A stretch of DNA of 8,714 nt from Synergistales bacterium (lineage in GTDB: Bacteria > Synergistota > Synergistia > Synergistales > Aminobacteriaceae). The notes below the pieces were generated by a model, which saw only the letters and a list, made by a program, of their open reading frames with translations, was not told the origin of the DNA and searched no databases. Location of the stretch: assembly GCA_025997955.1 (NCBI GenBank), contig BNVH01000107.1, positions 1 to 8,714 on the forward strand. The letters are read 5' to 3'. The translations under genes were made by a program, and so were the position numbers. Position 1 is the stretch's first letter; each line of letters starts with the position of its first letter. This document shows, one piece after another, positions 1 through 6,469 of the stretch.

Positions 1-1
1 A

Positions 2-115
2 TATGTCAAATCTAACAAACTGAAAATTAGCGGTAAACAGAGTATCTTGAAAGCTATGCTTGACGAAGACTACCTCTTTCAGATAATTGGGAATTTTTCA
101 AGTGAAAGTTTATGA
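2..115 (+). CDS. C-terminal end of an unrecognised A+T-rich gene, cut by the window start
   Basis: This frame is open from the window edge and ends at TGA 113-115, giving about 37 codons. The peptide includes KLKISGKQSILKAML and then DEDYLFQIIGNF; it is charged and looks like a real globular C-terminus, but I cannot name a family. A faint resemblance to the C-termini of DUF4868 (KwaB-like) proteins came to mind and is too short to rely on. Composition is about 33% G+C against about 60% in the phage genes downstream, and the codons (AAA, AAT, TTA, AGT) differ from theirs. It overlaps the beginning of the truncated tail adaptor frame. It may belong to a mobile insertion, to host DNA next to a prophage remnant, or to a chimeric assembly. 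That it is coding at all is an inference from the open frame and composition. Confidence 0.35.
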   Translation, partial: YVKSNKLKISGKQSILKAMLDEDYLFQIIGNFSSESL

Positions 116-725
116 AACGGCCGTGATCGTATGCGTCCGAAACTTCGCGGTGACGAGGGACAGGCTTTTGACGCTACACCCTTGGGTGTTCGCGCGAAAG
201 AGTGTGTCGCTTGCTCGGATAACCGTCAACACAAACATGGCAGGCTGGAAGTACGCTTACGCGCTGCCGACTGACTGCCTCAAGGCGCTTGTCGTAACGA
301 AGACGCATAGACATAGGCACGAAGACGGGACGCTGCACGAGGATATGAGGCGTGACGCGCGGCGAACCTTTTGGACACATTACGAGATCATAGGCCGGAG
401 CTTGGCGGCTAACGCGCCTGCCGTTTGGCTCTTGTATACGGCGCGTATAACGGATACTGCTTTGTGGGAGAGCGTATTCGCTGACGCGTTTTGTGCGCTG
501 TTGGCTGGGGCTATAGCCGCGAATGTCGGGGTACAGAATGCTCTTAACGTGGCGGCGGCCATGGAGCAAAAGGCGGCGGCCATCGTACAGACCGGGTATC
601 TGATGGGCGTCATCGAGCGGCCTGACAACTTGCCGTTCAACCTGCCTGACTATATGGACTACAGCGGAGTGAGAACGGAAAACCGCGCGCCGGCGTGGGG
701 CGAATACTGGGGTACGAACGTATGA
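102..725 (+). CDS. Tail adaptor (T7 gp11 / tail tubular protein A-like), probably missing its N-terminus
   Basis: This virion protein would form the ring that joins the portal to the tail nozzle in a short-tailed phage. Counting from GTG 102, TRDRLLTLHPWVFARK (18-33) and WKYAYALPTDCLKAL (49-63) are the signatures I know from gp11-like adaptors of podophages: an RD-LL--HPW-FA-K block followed by W-YAY-LP-DCL. Family members normally begin with about 25 more residues carrying an IC-N-AL--IG helix. Here that part is absent, and the frame has a stop at 84-86. The remaining starts are TTG 87 or GTG 102, neither with a good ribosome site, so the start is a guess. The abrupt onset coincides with the change from A+T-rich to G+C-rich DNA at about 100-115. 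The 3' end is intact, and its TGA overlaps the ATG of the nozzle gene (ATGA at 722-725), which indicates translational coupling. The gene may be a truncated pseudogene. Confidence 0.72.
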   Translation: MKVYETAVIVCVRNFAVTRDRLLTLHPWVFARKSVSLARITVNTNMAGWKYAYALPTDCLKALVVTKTHRHRHEDGTLHEDMRRDARRTFWTHYEIIGRSLAANAPAVWLLYTARITDTALWESVFADAFCALLAGAIAANVGVQNALNVAAAMEQKAAAIVQTGYLMGVIERPDNLPFNLPDYMDYSGVRTENRAPAWGEYWGTNV

Positions 726-2779
726 CGCCGCTGCAGGCTTCGTTCACGGCCGGAGAGCTTACACCCGTGCTGCACGCGCGGGTGGACTTGGCCAAGTATC
801 AGACCGGGGCGGCGCGGCTTGAGAACTTCGTCGTTATGCCTCAGGGCGGGATAAAGCGCAGAGCGGGCTTCGGGACTGTGGCGGGGACGGCTGCCGGTAA
901 CTCAATAGCGCTCATGTCGTTTCAGTACGATAACGACGACGCGGCTGTCATTGTGCTTTCTAACTCAGGCTCGTCCGTCATAAAAAACGGGGTGGTGACT
1001 TCTATCGGGGCCGCGCCTATGGCTTTGTTCGACCCCGCTGGACTGTCGCAGATACGGTATACGCAGAGCGGCAACGTGATGTTTATAGCGTCAATGGACT
1101 CACCGCCTTATATGCTGGAGCGTCACAGCGACACGAATTGGGAGTTTAAACTGTTCCAGCCCGAGAATGGCCCCTGGTTGGCCAACAGCGGCAAGAATGA
1201 TTCGGGCGAGACAGTCACCGCTCAGTCGGATACCGTTTTCGTGACATCGCTCGGCGCGCTTGCCGGGCTTGCTGTCAATGATTTGTTCAGGCTCGACTTT
1301 GAGTTCGGCGGGGAGCTATCGGACACCGTGCCTCAGAATACAACTTATATCAGCGACACTATTATCGTAAAAGGGGCTTGGGACTTCGAGACGGGGAATC
1401 CGAATTGGGCCGGAACTGTTTGGATCGAGAAGAGCTTGGATAACGGCTTGACCTGGTACACGGTTAAAAAATACATCTCGGCGAAAGACGACGACAGGAA
1501 CATAAGCTTTTCGGGTTCTGAATCTGAGGACGACGTGCTATATAGAGTTAGGATAGAGGACGACGCGACGGATAACCAGCCCATGAAGTATACCTTCGTG
1601 GCGACGCCGTTCGTCAAGAGCCTTGTGTATAGGGTTACTCAGATTACAGGTAACCGTATTTATAGCGTGCTTTTGAGCGACACTAACGGTGTGCGTTATA
1701 ACATTGCCGGGAAGACCGCGCTTGACTGGGCGCTTGGAGCCTGGAGCGCGTCAAGGGGTTTTCCGTTTGCGGTGTGCTTTTACCAGAACAGGCTTGTGTT
1801 CGCGGGAAGCAATGCGGAGCCTCAGACTATTTGGATGAGCAAGGTCAACGACTATCTCGACTTCGGCACAAGCGACCCGGTTAGGGACGACGACGCCATA
1901 ACCCTGACTTTGGCCGGGGACACGGCTGACAGGATACACTCTCTTGTGGCTATGACAGACCTGCTCGCCTTCACGGGCGGGGGCGAGTGGCGGATAAGCG
2001 GGGCCGGCGAGGGCGGGGCCATAGCGCCGTCGGCCGTCGTGGCGCATGAGCAGACGAGGATAGGCAGCAGGAGTATACAACCGATTGTTATAGGCAGCGA
2101 CGTAATATTTGTGGGCGCGGCCGGGACTGAGGTGCAATCGCTTGGGTACAGCCTTCAGAGCGACGGATACGTCGGGTCTAACCTAAGCATATTTTCGGCG
2201 CATCTGTTCCGTAACGCCAAAATAATGAGCATGACTTATCAGAGGCTGCCGGACTCGCTACTCTGGTGTGGACTCGACAGCGGGCTGCTCGTGTCCTGTA
2301 CGTATCAGATAGAGCATGAGGTTGTGGCCTGGGCGCGGCATAGTTTAGGTTTGAGCGGGTCGATAATCAGGGATATGACCTGCGTACCGATGACCGGTGG
2401 GACGGATTTCTATATAGTGCGAAACGGTGTGCACAGGATGGCGCGAGGGACGACGACCGACGACGACGTGAGCTTTACGTCAATATTGGAGACGCTCTCC
2501 GTCAATATGACGGGCGAGGGCGACACGACTCTGCCATACAAAAAGCTCATATCGAGGCTCTTTATGTATACCCTTATGAGCGGACGGGCACATGTGTCGC
2601 CACGGAGCGAGCCCACGCGGTGGCGCGATATTCAGTGGACGGCAGGATATGAAATGACAGAAAACGAGCTTATGCTGGACGCCGGTTTTGAGCGCGGGGC
2701 GGCGCTTAGGATAGAGTCGCTTCCAGGGGAAGACCTGACTATATTGGCGCTTGTGCCGATGTTGACGGTGGGAGGATAA
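722..2779 (+). CDS. Tail nozzle protein (T7 gp12 / tail tubular protein B-like)
   Basis: This is a large structural protein of 685 residues that would form the hexameric nozzle of the short tail below the adaptor. ATG 722 was chosen because it overlaps the adaptor stop as ATGA and gives the family-like N-terminus: FTAGELTPVLHARVDL (8-23), then a Y--G---L-N segment and QGGIKRRAG (41-49). Residues about 225-300 hold an inserted beta domain with a VWIEKSLDNGLTWYT strand pair, a module I know from other gp12-like proteins. Residues 419-423 (GGGEW) begin the conserved core, followed by an EQTRIGS segment and SDVIFVGAAGTEVQSLGY. No signal peptide or membrane segment is seen. Length and motif order look complete. 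The family call is from recognition of motifs; gp12-like proteins diverge strongly, so the exact subfamily is not certain. Confidence 0.85.
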   Translation: MTPLQASFTAGELTPVLHARVDLAKYQTGAARLENFVVMPQGGIKRRAGFGTVAGTAAGNSIALMSFQYDNDDAAVIVLSNSGSSVIKNGVVTSIGAAPMALFDPAGLSQIRYTQSGNVMFIASMDSPPYMLERHSDTNWEFKLFQPENGPWLANSGKNDSGETVTAQSDTVFVTSLGALAGLAVNDLFRLDFEFGGELSDTVPQNTTYISDTIIVKGAWDFETGNPNWAGTVWIEKSLDNGLTWYTVKKYISAKDDDRNISFSGSESEDDVLYRVRIEDDATDNQPMKYTFVATPFVKSLVYRVTQITGNRIYSVLLSDTNGVRYNIAGKTALDWALGAWSASRGFPFAVCFYQNRLVFAGSNAEPQTIWMSKVNDYLDFGTSDPVRDDDAITLTLAGDTADRIHSLVAMTDLLAFTGGGEWRISGAGEGGAIAPSAVVAHEQTRIGSRSIQPIVIGSDVIFVGAAGTEVQSLGYSLQSDGYVGSNLSIFSAHLFRNAKIMSMTYQRLPDSLLWCGLDSGLLVSCTYQIEHEVVAWARHSLGLSGSIIRDMTCVPMTGGTDFYIVRNGVHRMARGTTTDDDVSFTSILETLSVNMTGEGDTTLPYKKLISRLFMYTLMSGRAHVSPRSEPTRWRDIQWTAGYEMTENELMLDAGFERGAALRIESLPGEDLTILALVPMLTVGG

Positions 2780-2784
2780 GGTGA

Positions 2785-3246
2785 ATGGTGAATATCGCTT
2801 TTGAGCCTCTGAGGAAGAAACATGTGGTTATAGCGCAATACCTGAGAGAAGCGGATAAAAAAGAAATAGAGGATATGGCGCGCGTGTGCGATTATGAAAA
2901 CATGACGCCTGAGATGGCTGTTGAATACTCGATAAAGGCGACTCCGTTTGGATACGCGGCTTTTGTCAACGGAGAACTTGCCGCTATTTTCGGAATATCA
3001 GGTGAGCCGCCAAGCGGGAATATATGGCTTCTCGGTACGGATAAAATTACAGATCATCCGCTTGCTTTCTATTTTGAAAGTAAGCGGGTGTTTTTAGGTA
3101 TATCAATAGAATTCGATGAATTGTACAACTGGGTCGGGGTCGAGAATACCCTGACGCTCAGGTGGCTTGAATGGCTGGGGTTCGAGATATTATCCGAAAC
3201 AGAGGGTTTTAGATTTGTTAGGTGGAAACGAAAATGTGCACCGTGA
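2785..3246 (+). CDS. GNAT-fold phage protein resembling T7 gp13 (internal virion protein A / DUF2833)
   Basis: A 153-residue protein. Residues 55-72 (FGYAAFVNGELAAIFGIS) and 79-88 (NIWLLGTDKI) follow the strand pattern of an acetyltransferase fold, and 115-134 ends in the WLEWLGFE helix-strand typical of the GNAT C-terminal half. The same arrangement occurs in T7 gp13-like proteins, which in podophages sit between the nozzle and gp14 genes, exactly as here. T7 gp13 is needed for virion morphogenesis; whether members acetylate anything is unknown to me. The acetyl-CoA loop (R/Q-x-x-G-x-G/A) is not evident, so it may be a non-catalytic fold. The start is ATG 2785, with GGAGG at 2771-2775. The gene overlaps the next by 13 bases. 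Its G+C content is about 45% by hand count, falling to about 32% at 3061-3120, clearly lower than its neighbours, which suggests separate acquisition. Confidence 0.75.
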   Translation: MVNIAFEPLRKKHVVIAQYLREADKKEIEDMARVCDYENMTPEMAVEYSIKATPFGYAAFVNGELAAIFGISGEPPSGNIWLLGTDKITDHPLAFYFESKRVFLGISIEFDELYNWVGVENTLTLRWLEWLGFEILSETEGFRFVRWKRKCAP

Positions 3247-3818
3247 TGATGACGGCATTGAGCGCGGCTTCGTCGCTCGCTCAGGGGATGGCGGCGCAAT
3301 CAAGCGCTAAGGCTCAGGCGGCGGCTGCGGAGCAGAACGCGCGGATGGCCGAGGAGCAGGCCGACGACGCAGTGAAGCGCGGAGGGCGAGAAGAACATAA
3401 GTTCAGGCGGCAGATTGCTATACATCAGGGGCAGCAGAGGGCTGGCCTTGCGGCTTCGGGTGTGGATGTAGACAGCGGGAGCGCGGGTCTTTTGCAGGAA
3501 GCTTCGCGGAACGAGGCCGAGGAGGACGTGAGCGTCATACGCTTCAACGCGCAGCGTGAGGCCTGGGGGTATCAGGCGCAGGCGACGGACTATAGGAACC
3601 AAGCGAGCGCGGCGAGAGCGAGTGGAAGAAACGCCATGACTGGTGGCGTCATAGGAGCTGGGGCAAGTCTCTTGTCATTGGCCGGGGATGGGGGATGGCT
3701 TGGCAAGGCTAAGGCCGCGCCTAAGCCCGTGACTGACGTGTACTCTAAGTACGACTGGGCGCGTAACTCAAAACTCAAGTATAAGAGGACTGACGCCGGC
3801 GGGTATTTCAATTATTGA
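3234..3818 (+). CDS. Internal virion (core) protein, T7 gp14-like
   Basis: A 194-residue, Ala/Gln/Arg-rich helical protein. In T7, gp14 is a core protein ejected first on infection and placed in the outer membrane as part of the DNA channel; the same role is inferred here. The family pattern is clear: an MC start, an Ala-rich N-terminal helix (7-45), DDAVKRG (44-50), GQQRAGLAASGVDVDSGSA (66-84) and EAWGYQAQATDY (109-120). Residues 136-150 (TGGVIGAGASLLSLA) form a short Gly/Ala/Leu-rich hydrophobic segment, probably the membrane-active part. ATG 3234 was preferred over the in-frame GTG 3222 because AGGTGG (3220-3225) lies eight bases before it and because it gives the usual MC N-terminus. It overlaps the GNAT gene by 13 bases. 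The C-terminus is Lys/Tyr-rich and ends in YFNY. Confidence 0.83.
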   Translation: MCTVMMTALSAASSLAQGMAAQSSAKAQAAAAEQNARMAEEQADDAVKRGGREEHKFRRQIAIHQGQQRAGLAASGVDVDSGSAGLLQEASRNEAEEDVSVIRFNAQREAWGYQAQATDYRNQASAARASGRNAMTGGVIGAGASLLSLAGDGGWLGKAKAAPKPVTDVYSKYDWARNSKLKYKRTDAGGYFNY

Positions 3819-3831
3819 GGGGGTAGTTTGA

Positions 3832-3939
3832 ATGTGCATGAAGACGCCGGACGTGAAGGCGCCACCCGCGCCGCCTAAGGTGGAGACGATAGACGCGTCG
3901 GAGCAGAAGGCTTCGTCACGGGCGGCTGAGATAAGGTGA
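3832..3939 (+). CDS. Small Pro-rich MC-start virion-cluster protein, apparently cut short by an in-frame TGA
   Basis: A 35-codon frame starting MCMKTPDVKAPPAPPKVE and ending ASSRAAEIR before TGA 3937-3939. It has a strong ribosome site (GAGGGGG at 3817-3823, eight bases before ATG 3832) that uses the stop region of the gp14-like gene. Podophages of this type often carry, next to gp14 or the portal, a protein of roughly 60-80 residues. In my recollection it has the same layout: a Met-Cys start, a PxxPAPP stretch, an Ala/Arg-rich helix, and a C-terminus rich in Ser/Thr ending near KxxLG. Here the second half of that layout lies in the same frame after the TGA. Function is unknown. It is either a truncated version, a pseudogene, a sequencing error, or a readthrough product. 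Confidence 0.6.
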   Translation: MCMKTPDVKAPPAPPKVETIDASEQKASSRAAEIR

Positions 3940-4038
3940 AGACAGAAAGCGCTGTCGTTTCAATCCACGCATCAAGCAGATGCGACAAATAACAAATCTA
4001 CTATAACACAGGCCGGCAAGCGAAAATTTGGTGAATGA
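3940..4038 (+). other. In-frame continuation of the small gene beyond TGA 3937-3939
   Basis: Directly after the TGA the same frame runs 32 codons to TGA 4036-4038. It encodes RQKALSFQSTHQADATN, then a Ser/Thr stretch, and ends GKRKFGE. This fits the C-terminal half expected for the small MC-start protein (basic RQ-A helix, Q-ST, T-rich linker, Gly-Lys-x-x-x-Gly end). An open frame of this length could occur by chance, so the support is the resemblance, not the length. Its final TGA overlaps an ATG at 4035 that is in frame with the portal (ATGA), the same coupling arrangement seen at 722-725. The middle (about 3960-4010) is A+T-richer than its surroundings. If it is not coding, this is a leader of about 140 bases before the portal gene, in which I see no convincing promoter or terminator. 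Confidence 0.45.
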
Positions 4039-4067
4039 GGACAGGGCGGACACATAGCGCTATCTAC

Positions 4068-4075
4068 GGGGGGGG
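4068..4075 (+). promoter_or_regulatory. Run of eight G serving as ribosome site of the portal gene
   Basis: Eight consecutive G residues lie seven bases before ATG 4083 and only one base before ATG 4077. The spacing favours ATG 4083 as the portal start. The run can pair loosely with the anti-Shine-Dalgarno sequence, though it lacks the AGGAGG form seen before the cement gene. Homopolymers of this length are also prone to length errors, but a change here would not alter the portal frame if the start is downstream. Confidence 0.5.
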
Positions 4076-4082
4076 TATGGAT

Positions 4083-5831
4083 ATGGACCTAATACAGCTT
4101 AGGCGCGACGCAAAGAGGCGGTACGCCGCCATGATACGGTCTCGTACTAAATGGGAGACGCGGTGGCGCGACCAGGCTGAGCAGTTCGCCCCCATGCGCG
4201 GAAGGTTCGGCGTCACCGAGGAGGGCATGCGCGACATTCTCCGTCGCAACAGCAGACCGAGAATAATACCCGACGAGTTCGCGGCGGGACTGAAGAGCGG
4301 GCTTACGAGCCCGACGCATCCTTGGTTCGCGCTTGGGATTTTTGAGCCGGAGCTGTCGAAATACGAGCGCGTCAAGGCCTGGCTTTCTGACGTGACCGAG
4401 GCCATGCTCACCGTGATAGGGAGGTCGAACTTCTATGACGAGATATTCACTGTGTACAAGGAGGAGGGCGTGTTTGGGACTGGGTGCCTGTACGTGGACG
4501 AGGACGAGGAAGAGGTCTTTAGGTGCAAGGCCTTCACCGTAGGGCAGTACGCCATAGCGCAGAATAGGCATAAGCTCGTGAACAGCTTCGCGAGGAGCCT
4601 GTCCTTTACCGCGTCGGAGCTGGCCGCCGAGTTTGGCGAGGACGGGCTTCCGAGTGAGATACGGCTGAATCTCAAAGAGGAGCGCAAGGGGCAGGGGGAT
4701 AGCTCTGAGACGTTTGAGGTGCTGCATCTTGTGGAGGAGAACGACGAGTATGTACCTGACGCGCCAGGACAGAAAAACATGAAGTATAGGTCTATGTATT
4801 GGCTACCCTCCGTGAGTCAGCCTGAGTTTTTGAGGATAGGCGGATACAACGAGTTTCCCGTGATGGTCCCAAGGTGGCGGCTTATAGGCGAAGACCTCTA
4901 CGGAAGCGAACATCCGGGGGACGTGGGGCTTGACGACGCGCGCACTATTCAGGACATCGAGGTGGACGAACGGCGGGCTCTGAAACTTGGGATAATGCCG
5001 CCTCTTTTGGCGCCGCGAAGTTTGCAGGGAACCGATATAGACCTCAGACCCGGAAAGATAACGTGGTATGATCCCCCCGCGACGGGAGGCGCCGCGCCTA
5101 TGGCGCAGCCGCTTGTCGTTGCTCGGTTTGACTACGCCGCAGCGGCTGAGAAGATAGAGAGACTGTCTATCGGGCTTGAGAAGGCGTTTTATGTCGATTT
5201 ATTTAGGATGTGGGCTACTGACCTGAGACAGGGACGGACTGCCACGGAGATTCAAGCGAGAGAAGAAGAGAAGATATACGCGCTTGAGCCCATACTGACG
5301 CGTCAGATGTACGACCTGCTCGACCCGTTTATCACGAGGGTGTTCTCCATCATGGAGAGGCGCGGACTACTCCCTTCGCCTCCGCCGGAGTTGGAGGGGA
5401 TGCCGTTCAAGATAGAGTACACGTCGGTGTTGGCGAAGAGTCAGAAGCAATCAAGTCAGCACGGCATTGAGACGGTTTTGAATGTCGTGGGGAACATTAT
5501 GCAAATGCAAGCGGCGGACGGGTCACGGCCTGAGATACTCGACAAGATAGACACAGACACCATAGTAGACCTGTACGCCGATATGCACGGGCTGCCCTCT
5601 GGCGTCGTGTTGGGCGACGACAGGGTTAAAGAGATAAGAGAGCAAAAAGCGGAAGAGCAAGCCGCTCAGCAACAAGCGGCGATGGAAGCGCAGGCGGCTC
5701 AACAGGCGCCCCTGCTTGCGGGGGCGGCTAAGGATTTGGGACAGACGCCGGTAGGCGGCGGTAACGCCATTGACGCCTTGATGGGCATGGCCGGGATTGA
5801 CGGAGGAGGAATTGAAGCGGATGCCGGATGA
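4083..5831 (+). CDS. Portal (head-tail connector) protein, PF12236-type
   Basis: A 582-residue protein that would form the dodecameric portal at one capsid vertex: nucleation point of the procapsid, DNA-packaging channel, and docking site of the adaptor. Recognised motifs are WETRWRDQAEQFAPMRGRF (24-42), GLKSGLTSPTHPWF (69-82), which is the hallmark of the podophage head-tail connector family, a GTGCLYVDED segment (132-141), FEVLHLVEEN (211-220), and GRTATEIQAREEEK (384-397) in the long helical region. The C-terminal tail (about 520-545) is Gln/Ala/Glu-rich, then Gly-rich. ATG 4083 was chosen for its G-run ribosome site and because family members have about 20-25 residues before the WE-WR motif. 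ATG 4077 and ATG 4035 are in frame, and 4035 overlaps the stop of the small-gene continuation. The gene overlaps the scaffold gene by 11 bases. Confidence 0.92.
   Translation: MDLIQLRRDAKRRYAAMIRSRTKWETRWRDQAEQFAPMRGRFGVTEEGMRDILRRNSRPRIIPDEFAAGLKSGLTSPTHPWFALGIFEPELSKYERVKAWLSDVTEAMLTVIGRSNFYDEIFTVYKEEGVFGTGCLYVDEDEEEVFRCKAFTVGQYAIAQNRHKLVNSFARSLSFTASELAAEFGEDGLPSEIRLNLKEERKGQGDSSETFEVLHLVEENDEYVPDAPGQKNMKYRSMYWLPSVSQPEFLRIGGYNEFPVMVPRWRLIGEDLYGSEHPGDVGLDDARTIQDIEVDERRALKLGIMPPLLAPRSLQGTDIDLRPGKITWYDPPATGGAAPMAQPLVVARFDYAAAAEKIERLSIGLEKAFYVDLFRMWATDLRQGRTATEIQAREEEKIYALEPILTRQMYDLLDPFITRVFSIMERRGLLPSPPPELEGMPFKIEYTSVLAKSQKQSSQHGIETVLNVVGNIMQMQAADGSRPEILDKIDTDTIVDLYADMHGLPSGVVLGDDRVKEIREQKAEEQAAQQQAAMEAQAAQQAPLLAGAAKDLGQTPVGGGNAIDALMGMAGIDGGGIEADAG
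5802..5810 (+). promoter_or_regulatory. Ribosome site of the scaffold gene, inside the portal coding sequence
   Basis: GGAGGAGGA encodes Gly residues near the portal C-terminus and lies ten bases before ATG 5821. It supports that ATG over the in-frame TTG codons at 5797 and 5812, one of which precedes the site and the other of which is too close to it. Confidence 0.6.
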
Positions 5832-6468
5832 GAATACGGGAGTAACGACGGAACAGGGAACAGAGCAGGAACAGGCGCAACAGGGAACGTCAGCGGATAC
5901 AGGGGCTGACGTTTCGCTTTTGGCGGGGGCTAAGGGCGAAGATGTCGCGGGGGACGCAAAAACGGAAGAAACAGCGGAAGCGGTGAAAGTTGAGGATTTC
6001 ACGATTCCCGATGGCAAGGTGTTTGACGAGGAGCTGAGCAAGAGCTACCTCGACATCGTGAACGACTCGACTCTGTCCAAGAAGGACTTGGCGCGGAAGT
6101 TAGTTGACCTTTACGGCTCGCTTGAGGATAAGCGGCAGGAGGCGGAGCGGCAGGAATATGAGAAGTACGCCGCCGAGATTAAGGGCTGGGAGCAGGCGGC
6201 CAAAGCGGACAAGGAATACGGCGGACAGAACTGGGAGAAGTCGAGCGCGGTCATCGCGGCGGGGCGCGACAAGGTGGCCTCTCCTGAGTTGGTCGCCTGG
6301 ATTGAGGAGAACAAGTTCGGGAATCACCCTGAGCTTTTGAGGATGTTTTATAGGGCCGGGAAGCTGACGGGCGAGGACAGAGCGGCCGGGACGCTCGCCG
6401 CAGCGAAGGTCGACCCGGCCGAGGCGATATTTGGGGAATCGTTAAGAGGATCAAGGGGAGGTAAATAG
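5821..6468 (+). CDS. Capsid scaffolding protein
   Basis: A 215-residue acidic, helical protein between portal and capsid genes, the standard place for the scaffold that guides procapsid assembly and is then lost. Residues 1-55 are low-complexity (Glu, Gln, Thr, Ala) and probably disordered. Residues 86-135 form a charged, likely coiled-coil stretch (LEDKRQEAERQEYEKYAAEI). EYGGQNWEKS (132-141) and GNHPELLRMFYRAGKL (167-182) match the YGG---E--------PEL----------GNHPE--R-FYR-GK pattern I know from podophage head scaffolds. The C-terminus is basic (RGSRGGK), as is usual for the part of a scaffold that binds the coat protein. No protease domain is visible. It begins within the end of the portal gene and stops one base before the capsid start, so translation is probably coupled. 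Confidence 0.85.
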   Translation: MPDENTGVTTEQGTEQEQAQQGTSADTGADVSLLAGAKGEDVAGDAKTEETAEAVKVEDFTIPDGKVFDEELSKSYLDIVNDSTLSKKDLARKLVDLYGSLEDKRQEAERQEYEKYAAEIKGWEQAAKADKEYGGQNWEKSSAVIAAGRDKVASPELVAWIEENKFGNHPELLRMFYRAGKLTGEDRAAGTLAAAKVDPAEAIFGESLRGSRGGK

Positions 6469-6469
6469 A

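Noticed and set aside
2..115. Intein or continuous fusion of the A+T-rich frame with the tail adaptor
   Set aside because: The left frame ends at TGA 113-115 and is in a different frame from the adaptor, so protein splicing cannot join them.
174..569. Open frame on the - strand opposite the tail adaptor
   Set aside because: The + strand frame carries the HPW and YAYALPTDCL motifs; the opposite product has none.
551..583. Twelve-base direct repeat ggcggcggccat, copies 21 bases apart
   Set aside because: It encodes two Ala-rich turns (AAAM, AAAI) of a helix in the adaptor and is explained by codon repetition.
3979..4007. Possible promoter with TATAAC at 4002-4007 before the portal
   Set aside because: No acceptable -35 at 16-18 bases upstream; the nearest match (GCGACA at 3982-3987) is only 14 bases away, and the stretch may be coding.
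4089..4727. Open frame of 212 codons on the - strand opposite the portal gene
   Set aside because: Opposite the conserved portal motifs, Arg/Pro-rich, no family features.
6104..6340. Frame of 78 codons on the + strand nested in the scaffold gene
   Set aside because: Nested scaffold products in other phages share the scaffold frame; this one is out of frame, Arg/Ser-rich and without a ribosome site I would trust.
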